From an uncultured Oscillospiraceae bacterium (lineage in GTDB: Bacteria > Bacillota > Clostridia > Oscillospirales > Ruminococcaceae), in NCBI GenBank assembly GCA_934462925.1, contig CAKSIT010000013.1:1-64000 (forward strand): a stretch of DNA of 64,000 nt, read 5' to 3'. Below, one piece after another: positions 15,782-24,700 of the stretch. The first letter of the stretch is position 1, and the number at the start of each line of letters is the position of its first letter. Below the pieces are notes generated by a model. That model was not told the origin of the DNA and did no database searches. It saw only the letters and a list, made by a program, of their open reading frames with translations. Position numbers and translations under genes: made by a program.

Positions 15782-15837
15782 GGCATAGCGGGGTAGCTCC
15801 CTGTCGGGGCGGTTAGTCCTGCCGCCCCTGCTATGTC
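15782..15837 (+). promoter_or_regulatory. Structured leader element 2 (GCATAGC / GCTATG cruciform)
   Basis: GGCATAGC (15782-15789) pairs with GCTATGTC (15830-15837) and encloses GGGGCGG (15806-15812) with CCGCCCC (15822-15828). Same layout as 14609-14671, including the GCATAGCGGG start, and again placed ahead of an element maintenance gene (parA at 15896). Confidence 0.55.
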
Positions 15838-15895
15838 TTATACACTCGCAGGACTGAATACAATGTTTGCCGAAAAATGGCAGGAGGACTACATT

Positions 15896-16660
15896 ATGAA
15901 GGCTATAGCAATAGCAAACCAAAAAGGCGGCGTAGGCAAAACCACGACAGTTGTAAACATTGCAGCGGGGCTTGCAGAGCAGGGAAAAAAGGTACTCTGT
16001 ATTGACCTTGACCCGCAGGGAAATCTCAGCGATTATCTCGGCTATGACTTTACAAGCAATAAAAACACGGTGGTGGGCGTTCTTAAGGGACAGGCGAAGC
16101 TGTCGGACAGCATTATTACCGCCAAAAATGAGCCTATAGACTTTATTCCCGCAGACATATCCCTTGCAACGGCAGATATGTTCCTTGCACAGACAATGTG
16201 CCGCGAGCAGATTCTGCGCAGAGCGATTATTTCGGACAAGGACCTGCAGCGGTACGATTACATACTGATAGACTGCCTGCCCTCGCTTGGGATACTGGTA
16301 ACGAATGCGCTTGCGGCTGCCGATGGCGTGATAATTCCCGTGCAGGTGCAGAAGTTCGCACTCAATGGTATCGTCCAGTTTGAGGATATTTTTAACCTGG
16401 TCAAGGATAATATAAATCCGAATCTTGCAATATACGGCATACTCGAAACGATGACAGACAATACGCAGATGGCGCAGGCGGTTGACAAGGCGCTTAAGGA
16501 GCGTTATGGCGAGCTGGTGTTTGAAACACGGATAAGCAAGCGCATTGAAGCGGCAAACAGCACAGCGGAACAGCGCTCGCTGGTTTCAAAAAAACACAGC
16601 ATTGTCGGAGAACAGTATCGCGGGTTGGTTTCGGAAATGCTCAATAAGGGGGTGGGCTGA
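15896..16660 (+). CDS. parA: ParA/Soj family partition ATPase
   Basis: Partition or stability ATPase, 254 residues. The deviant Walker A motif is NQKGGVGKTTTVVNIAAGLA at residues 8-27, followed by CIDLDPQGNLSDYLG (Walker A' region) and ILIDCLPSLGILVTNALAAADGVIIPVQ (Walker B). The start at ATG 15896 is preferred over the in-frame ATG 15833 because AGGAGG lies nine bases before it and it opens directly on the conserved MKAIAIANQKGG. The next gene begins one base after its stop, so the two are co-translated. Its likely role is to keep the excised or replicating element in both daughter cells; it differs from the Tad-linked ATPases at 46314 and 56898. Confidence 0.95.
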   Translation: MKAIAIANQKGGVGKTTTVVNIAAGLAEQGKKVLCIDLDPQGNLSDYLGYDFTSNKNTVVGVLKGQAKLSDSIITAKNEPIDFIPADISLATADMFLAQTMCREQILRRAIISDKDLQRYDYILIDCLPSLGILVTNALAAADGVIIPVQVQKFALNGIVQFEDIFNLVKDNINPNLAIYGILETMTDNTQMAQAVDKALKERYGELVFETRISKRIEAANSTAEQRSLVSKKHSIVGEQYRGLVSEMLNKGVG

Positions 16661-16661
16661 G

Positions 16662-17648
16662 ATGGCGTTTAATCTTGGCGCTTCAAGCAATACCGGGAAG
16701 CTGCATATGGCAGATTTCCTTAGCAGCGCAGCGGTTCATAACGATGAAAAGGATTTACCGATAGACACGCTCGTTCCGTGGGAAAACCAGCCGTTTCGTA
16801 TGTACAGCGCAGAGAAGCTGCAGGAGCTCGCGGATTCCATAAAGGAAAACGGTCTGCTTTCGCGGATAATCGTATGCCCTATTGCAGGCGGCAAATATCG
16901 TATCATAGCAGGTCACAACCGCGTTGAAGCCTGCCGTCTTGCCGGGATAACAAACATACCGAGCATAATTAAAGATGTTGACGAAAACCGCGCAAAGCTC
17001 ATAATGGCTGATACGAACCTCTGTCAGCGGACCGAGCTGCTTCCGTCCGAGCGTGCATTTGCATACAAAGCTCAACAGGAGGCGTTAATCGCGCTCGGCA
17101 GCCCTCGCGCTACTATGGAAATAGCGGAAAAATACGGCGAGGGCAGACGCACAATACAGCGCTACATCGCCTGCTCACAGTTAGTACCCGAGCTTATGGA
17201 TAAGCTTGACAGCGGTCAGATTAAACTTCTGACCGCCGTTTCTTTCTCTCGTTTGCCCGAAAGCTCACAGAACGCAATTGCGTCGTATCTTAGTGTTGAG
17301 GACCGCAAAATTAACGACGAGCAGGCAGGTCAGATTGCTGATATGAAATTTGTCACAGAAGATGACGTTGAGAATATTGTCGGCGAGAAAAAAGTTGTAG
17401 GCGCGTCGCAGAAAAGCACAGAAAAAACGGCTGACAATAATTCCGAAAAGAAAACAACAAAATCCAACGCCAAAATAACCTTTAAGCGCAAAGAGATAAC
17501 AGACGTAATCGGTGATGAGCTTACCAACGACGAAATCGCCGAGTTCTTTTATTTCTGCCTGCAAAAGTCCGACTTCATGCGCGAATGGCGCAAAATGCAC
17601 CAGGACAGCGAGCAGCCCGATGATGAGGAATTGAGCGAGGAGCTTTAA
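16662..17648 (+). CDS. parB: ParB-like partition / nucleoid-occlusion protein 1
   Basis: DNA-binding partner of ParA, 328 residues. The ParB/Sulfiredoxin N-terminal domain is at about 35-130: LPIDTLVPWENQPFRMYSAEKLQELADSIKENGLLSRIIVCPI, GKYRIIAGHNRVEACRLAGITNIPSII and DENRAKLIMADTNLCQRTELLPSERAFAYK. A helix-turn-helix follows (MEIAEKYGEGRRTIQRYIACSQL). The C-terminal 90 residues are a Lys/Thr-rich linker and a helical end with an acidic tail (PDDEELSEEL). It starts one base after parA. ATG 16662 gives MAFNLGASS; the longer reading frame upstream overlaps parA and is not protein-like. Confidence 0.92.
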   Translation: MAFNLGASSNTGKLHMADFLSSAAVHNDEKDLPIDTLVPWENQPFRMYSAEKLQELADSIKENGLLSRIIVCPIAGGKYRIIAGHNRVEACRLAGITNIPSIIKDVDENRAKLIMADTNLCQRTELLPSERAFAYKAQQEALIALGSPRATMEIAEKYGEGRRTIQRYIACSQLVPELMDKLDSGQIKLLTAVSFSRLPESSQNAIASYLSVEDRKINDEQAGQIADMKFVTEDDVENIVGEKKVVGASQKSTEKTADNNSEKKTTKSNAKITFKRKEITDVIGDELTNDEIAEFFYFCLQKSDFMREWRKMHQDSEQPDDEELSEEL

Positions 17649-17675
17649 CCGCTGATTATATGGTGGAATAGAATA

Positions 17676-17696
17676 GGGGCGTCACCGTGACGCCCC
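17676..17696 (+). repeat. Intergenic palindrome GCP-1
   Basis: Arms GGGGCGTCAC and GTGACGCCCC around a single central C, between the two ParB-like genes. First of about nine related palindromes in the element (see finding). Confidence 0.9.
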
Positions 17697-17717
17697 CAAG
17701 TAAGGGGTAGTACAAAA

Positions 17718-18704
17718 ATGATAGACGTAAAAAAGCTGCGTGAAATGGCTGCAAATCAAAGAGCTGCTGACAGTGAGCTTAACAACAGCACACCGTTAAC
17801 TGACACAATCGACACAGCAGAACCCATGTTTCAGGATGAAGTCTTCGTTCCTATGGAAGAGGAATCTTTTACGAATGAAACAGACAATTCTGACGCGCAG
17901 ACGCGGGAATCACTTGAAAGCCTTATTGCAAGGTGTTTTGATGAAAAGGCATATAATATTGAGCTTGAAAGGCTTATTCCTTTTCGGAAGTCTATTTTCA
18001 CCATACTCGGCGATATTTCAGAGCTGAAATCAGACATTGTTCGCGTGGGTATAACAGAACCGCTGCTGGTTCGCTCTGCGGGTAATGGCGAGTACGAAAT
18101 ACTTTCGGGAACACGTCGCCGCGCTGCCGCTGAAGAACTTATGTGGACAAAAGTTCCTTGTCGTATTGGCAACAACGCCGAACTTACTGATGATAGCGCG
18201 GAGCGAATTGTCGTTGAAACAAACAGAGGGCGTTTTTCTACGCTTGCATTATCCGAGCAGATACGAGTTGCAGCAGTCCTCGGTGATAGCGCTGCTGACG
18301 AGCTTGGAATATCCCCCGCGCAGGCAGAGGAGCTGATAAGACTTGATGTACTCGAGCAGGAATTTCTCACAATGCTCGACGGCAACATGATAACCATGCC
18401 CATAGCAGAGCGGCTGGCGGGCATTGAATCAAAAACACGGGAGCTTATACTTGCGGCACTTGTGCAACACCCCGAGATGAAACTCACATCTGTGAATGTA
18501 AAGGAACTAAGCGAGGAAACCAATCCTACGGCGGCGACAGTCGCAAAGATTTTGAAACCCAAGCCGCCTGTTAAAGTCGCTGTTCCTGCGGATATAATAG
18601 CAGAGTATTTTGCAGATAAAACCGCAGAAGAGTTGACTGAGATGGTTACGGCGGCGCTGGTTAAGTGTTATGGTGAGGAGGGCGCACAGAATGGCAAGGT
18701 TTGA
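17718..18704 (+). CDS. ParB/Srx-domain protein 2
   Basis: Second ParB-type protein, 328 residues, only distantly similar to the one before it. The acidic, low-complexity N-terminus spans residues 1-75. The ParB core follows: LERLIPFRKSIFTILGDISELKSDIVRVGITEPLLVRSAGNGEYEILSGTRRRAAAEELMWTKVPCRI, with the GTRR box and AERIVVETNRGRFSTLALSEQIR. The C-terminal half is helical with a helix-turn-helix-like part and a KPKPPVKV linker. No second ParA accompanies it, so it may act on transfer DNA rather than partition. Its 3' end overlaps the start of the giant methylase-helicase gene by 14 bases. Confidence 0.85.
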   Translation: MIDVKKLREMAANQRAADSELNNSTPLTDTIDTAEPMFQDEVFVPMEEESFTNETDNSDAQTRESLESLIARCFDEKAYNIELERLIPFRKSIFTILGDISELKSDIVRVGITEPLLVRSAGNGEYEILSGTRRRAAAEELMWTKVPCRIGNNAELTDDSAERIVVETNRGRFSTLALSEQIRVAAVLGDSAADELGISPAQAEELIRLDVLEQEFLTMLDGNMITMPIAERLAGIESKTRELILAALVQHPEMKLTSVNVKELSEETNPTAATVAKILKPKPPVKVAVPADIIAEYFADKTAEELTEMVTAALVKCYGEEGAQNGKV

Positions 18705-21700
18705 TGAAATCGCGAAAATATATGACCACAAGCTGACGCAGCTGCGCGACCCGCAGATGTGGGAGAGTGCGCTTCGCCTTACCTCAAATTTTTGGCGGCT
18801 TCCTTTTTGCGCGGCGCTGCTGCTGACTGCGCAGAATCCGCGTGCGGAAATGTGCGGTACGATAGACCAATGGAATCGCGTCGGACGTTATATCAAGCGC
18901 GGAGAGCATTCTGTGGCGGTTTTCAGAAGCCGCACGGATACACAGCTCATGTACCTTTTTGACGTCAAGCAAACCTATGGCGCGCCGTATAACGCTAAGT
19001 GGCAGATGTCGGACAGAATTGCTGACGGCATTGTCGGCAAGTACAATGCGGAGCATTCTGAGCCTGCGGTATCATTTGATGATTTTTTGCAGAAAGAGCT
19101 TGACAGCAGGATAAATGCGGCACACGAGTATTGCAGCGAAAAACTTAATGCTGCTATATCCAATGACCCGCGAGTGCTTATGTTTATAAGGTATAGTGCG
19201 GAGTGTATTTGCGCTGCACGCTGCGGGATAGATGGGCAGTATGACTTTACAGACGCAGGAAATTTCGACAGCGACATTTCAATAGTTGAGATAGGCAATG
19301 CAGCTACGCTGCTTGCACAGGATATTTTACGAGATATTGACGGAATCGTCAGGAGGAAAGATTATGAACGCTATGAAGCTGGAGTTTGCGGAAGACATTT
19401 ACGATATCCCTTATACGGAGGACAGGAACGGGCAGCAGAACCCGACATTCGAGAATTACGGCAGGGCGCAGATGACGCCAATGGAGCGCAAGGCGGTCGA
19501 CCTGATGAACGACACAGACCCGACGGCGCTGGATATGGTGAACATGAGCGGACTGTACATGAGCATATGGCAGGAGATAGGGGCGAAGGCGGAAGCCGTG
19601 AGGGAGAAAACCAGCCGCGACCTGCTCATGAGATTTCCGCTGTGCGGGAATTACATGAAGAAAGTGTCCTCGATGGCGGAGATAGACTTGACCGCACAGG
19701 AAGCGGCGTGGGAATCCCTGCGGACGAGCGTAGCCTGGCTGGCGGCGGAAGTGCGCAGCCGCAGGACGCTGACGGAGATACGGAAAATACATCTGAATAT
19801 GATGACGAACTGAACGATGATGAAACGGCGTCCGATGAGGACGCCGTTTGTGTGTTCAAAGACGCTGAGGAGTTATCGCCCGATAGCAGCTACTGCCAAA
19901 ACCTGCTGAGAACTGAGCTTGCGCACAGCGGGTGGTCCTTGAAATTAAGAATTAACGATTTTATTTCGGAAAACAACCCGTCCAAGCGCGAGCTTGCCAA
20001 ATTTCTGAAAAAAGAATATGGCATAGGCGGTGGGACAGGCAGCTGTCCCCCGATTAAATGGCATAACCATGGGTCAAAGGGCATAGAACTTGTCCTTAAT
20101 GATGATAAAATTGTAAAATACTCGTGGACGATGGTTGCTGAATCTGTGCGCGATATTGTGCGCGATGGCGAGTACATCACCGAGAATGACAAGGATAACC
20201 GCGCTAGGGCTGCTATAAATGAGGCAGAGCGCTTTGCGATACACTATGCGTTTCCGACTTGTTTTGATAATCGGCGCCTGCCATATATTCGTAAGGAATT
20301 GTCTGAATGCGGGATTCACTATGATATAAATCTCGACGCGAAAATGTTTATACCATATGCAGCGGAATATGTCCGCACAAAGGGCGATGTTGCTGCAAGC
20401 TTCCGTAATACAGACCACAGCGCTGTAAATGTTAAGACAACGGCTCTCGATTTTCGCGAAGCAGCCGATGCTGCACGAACGCTCGTGCGCGAAACAGACT
20501 ATGCAGATTTTGTGGAAGCCTGCCGCAGCGAAGTATCAAACCTTATTTCCGAATTATCCGCGCACGTTGGGCATAATCCCGATTTAGGCTTTTCTGACGA
20601 TGAGGCAGCCGCATTTTTTGCGAGCAACGATGTCTTTTCTGATGAAAACATCGCGGAAATCTCTGCGCAGGTGTTCGGCTACTTATATGGCATAGAGCAG
20701 AGAGATAAGCCCTATGAAAAAATAAGCGATGATACCACTGCGGAACAGCAGCTTTCATTGTTTGATGAAGCGGCGGAGAACGAGCCGAACTACACGGCTG
20801 CGCAGGACGTGATTGATAATGACGTCCGCAGTCAAGATGAGTCTGCACCAAAAGTGACAATAACCTGTAACTGGAGCGAAAGTAGTGCTTTTGAAAGCGG
20901 CAAAGAATACACGGTTGCGGAGTTTGACCGTATCATGGCGCAAGCTGATAAGGATAAGCACGATGGCAGACAGGCAGGGCTTGAAAAGTACGGCTCAGAC
21001 GAAGCTTGGGAAGCACAGGATAAGGACGGGTATTACAGTTACCTTGGATATGACAAGACGAAATTTACAGTCAATTTACCGAATGGCGACAGCATTACAG
21101 AAAGACAGGATATAGGCGACGGTTACGGCGGCGTTATCGACTATTTCCGCGCATTCGACTCTTTGCAGCAGTATGTTTCGCTGTTGGAGGAACAGCGCGA
21201 CCTGGATAATGCAGCTGCGGTTGAACAGAACAATGTGGAATCTCAGCCTGTCACAGCGGAATCTAGCGATGTTCCCGCGTGGTTTAGTGATGATATTGCT
21301 AACCACAGTACGGTCAAAATTTCTGAAAAGGAAAAAACAGAAACCTATGTGGTCAATGCCAATGACTTCGGTTTCAGAAACTATCGCCTGATTTTTGACA
21401 ATGACGAAAATGCTTACAGGCTTATTGCAGACAGCGAAAAAGCAGGCAAGGATATGTTTGTCCGCGCGTTTGAAAGCGGCGAAACAGCTGACAGCATATA
21501 TCGGTATTTCCTTGAAAGAGGACTGCTGCCGCTGAATGATTCAGCTGAAATACCGCAGAAAACAGACGTTACGCCTCAGCGTGCTGGCAATTACCATTTT
21601 GCAGACGATTTTGTATATCCGACAGGACCGAAAGCAAAATATTCCGCCAATGTTGCCGCCATAAAAACGCTTAAACTGATAGAATCCGAACATTGCCATG

Positions 21701-24700
21701 CGACCGCCGAGGAGCAGGACGTTCTTGCACATTACAGCGGTTGGGGCGGCGTAGCGGACGCGTTCGATAGCAGCAAGGAAGGCTGGAGCCGTGAATATGC
21801 CGAGCTTAAAGACCTGCTTACGGACAAGGAGTACGCTGCTGCACGTGAAAGCACTCTCACCGCATTTTACACCGAGCCGTATATCATAAAGAGCATTTAC
21901 ACGGCGCTCGGTAGCATGGGATTTACCGGCGGCGAGATTCTCGACCCGGCAATGGGAACAGGCAACTTTTTTGGCAATCTTCCCGCAGAAATTGCGGCAA
22001 ACAGTCACCTGTATGGCGTTGAGCTGGACGACCTTACCGCGCGTATCGCAAAACAGTTGTACCCCGACGCGGATATACAGCACAGAGGATATGAGCGCAC
22101 GAAGTTTGAGAACGGCAAGTTCGACGTTATAGTCGGCAATGTTCCGTTTGGAGATTTCGCTCCGTACGACCCCGAATACAGGGATTATCTGATACACGAT
22201 TATTTCTTTGCAAAGTCCATTGATAAACTTAAGGCAGGCGGCATTATGGCGTTTATTACGTCTGCGGGAACAATGGACAAAAGCGATGATGAGCTGCGTA
22301 GGGAGCTTTATTGCAAGGCGGATTTCCTAGGTGGTATAAGGCTGCCCGAGGACGCATTCCGTACCGCAGGTACGCAGGTGGTTACTGATATTCTTTTCTT
22401 TCAGAAACTTGACCATGAACGTGCATTTTTGCTGCCGGCAGCAGAATGGATAGATACAAACCGTGTATTTGGCAAGCGCTGTATCAGTATCGAAAACAAA
22501 TACTTTACTGCCCATCCCGAAATGACCCTCGGACACACCGAGGAAGTATCAGGTCCATATGGGTATACTCGGACGGTTCAGTCTGACGGCGATACCGCAG
22601 AACGCCTTGAAACGGCGGTAAGCCTTATCAATGGCAAATTTTCTGCCGAACCGACAATAGACGCTGAACTTCCCGAAGAAGAATATGGAGATATCCCGGA
22701 CGGCGTAACTCCGTACACATATTACGTCAGCGGCGGTGCGCTGTACTATGCAGAAAACCGCAGCGCAGTACCGTTTGACGGGAAAAATGCAGCCCGTATT
22801 ACGGACTTGTGTGGTATTATGGCGCACCTTGACGCAGTAACCTCGGCTCAAATGCGCTCCTGCACAGACAATGAGCTGGCAGCGCTGCAAAAGGAGCTTG
22901 ACAAAGCGTATGACGCTTTTGTTAAAAAATACGGCTATATCAACAGCAAAACCAATACATCGGCATTTGCTGATGATATACGCGCGCCGCGATTGGGCGC
23001 AATTGAAAATGTCGAGGAATTGCCCGACGGTACTCAGCATATATCCAAGGCGGATATCTTCACACAGCGCACTATAAATGTTGAGCGTATTCCCGAACAC
23101 GTTGATACGGCGCTTGAAGCATTACATCTCTCTATGAACGCACATCAGCGTGTGGATATCGACTTTATTTCGCAGCTGTGTGGAAAGGACAAGGACGAGG
23201 TAATCGCTGAGCTGGGAGATAGGATTTATTGCAATCCTGCGAAAAACACGGGCAGCAGATATACAGGCTGGGAAACTGCCGAGGAGTATCTGTCGGGACA
23301 CGTCCGCACAAAGCTGGCACTCGCACAGGAAGCAGCAAAAACCGAACCCGAATATGAACGTAACGTGACGGCGCTTTTGCAAAATCAGCCGCCGCGTATC
23401 GGCATTGAAAACATAGGCTTCCGGCTTGGAACAATATATATCACGCCCGAAATGTATCAGCAGTTCGTTTACGAAACGTTCGATACTCCTGTGTATATGC
23501 GGCACAGGGAGGGAGCGCGGTATTCGCGTGAAATCACGGTAAACTATTCCAACGAGCTGAATAAATGGAAAATATCTAATAGCAGCGGTCAGCGCGGCGT
23601 TCTTGTGACCGAAACCTATGGAACAGGCAGATTCAATGCTTATGAACTGACGGAAATGCTGCTTAATCAAACTCGAGCAACTGTCAACGACTATATTGAG
23701 CAAGCAGACGGTTCGGTGAAAAAGGTGTTCAACGCTGATGAAACCATACTTGCGCGAGAATGTCAGGATAAAATCGAGCAGGCATTTCATGACTGGGTAA
23801 TGGCTGACAGCAGCCGCATACAGATAATTGAAGACAGCTTTAATTCTCGGTATAACAGCATAAAACCACGCACATATGATGGCAGCTATATTTCCGTCCC
23901 CGGCATGAATCCGAACCTTACCCTGCGCCCCCATCAGAAAGGCGTTATAGCACGAATCGCTGCTACCGGCACCTGCATGATGGCGCACGAAGTTGGCGCG
24001 GGAAAGACTGCGGCAATGGGCGCGGCGGGAATGTATCTCAAATCTATAGGCGCTTGCACCAAGCCGATGTACGTTGTGCCGAATGCAGTTGTGGCGCAGT
24101 TCGGTGAGGAATTACAGAGATTTTTCCCGGAAGCAAAAATCCTTGTGGCAACGTCAAAGGACATGGAAAAGTCGCAGCGGCGGCGGTTTCTTTCCAAGAT
24201 ATCAATTGGTAACTTCGACGCGATTGTGATTCCGCAGTCGCAGTTTGAAAAAATGCCGCTATCACTTGAACGACAGGAGGCAATGTACGATGAGAAGCTG
24301 ACAGAAATCTCTTATGCAATACAGGCTGCAAGAGCAGATAAAGGTGAGCGGTTCACAGTTAAAGCTCTTGAACGTCAGCGTAAGCAGATAGAGAGTAAAA
24401 TAGAGAAGATGCGCGCTGATTTCAAAAAAGATGATTTTATCACTTTTGAGGAGCTTGGCTGTGATTTTCTTTTTGTTGATGAAGCTCATGGATACAAGAA
24501 TCTTGCTGTTTTCAGTAAGATGACAAATGTTGCAGGTGTGAATGTCAATGCCAACTCGCAGAAAGCGTTTGACATGGAGATGAAATGCCGCTATTTGCAG
24601 GAACTTCATCATGGCGGCGGTGTAGTATTTGCTACCGGAACGCCAGTCAGCAACTCTATAACAGAGCTGTTTGTATGGCAGTATCTTCTGCAGAAGCAGA

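Noticed and set aside
17836..18336. Two short plus-strand open frames within the second ParB-like gene.
   Set aside because: Unlike the nested gene at 19364 they have no ribosome site and give no fold-like sequence.
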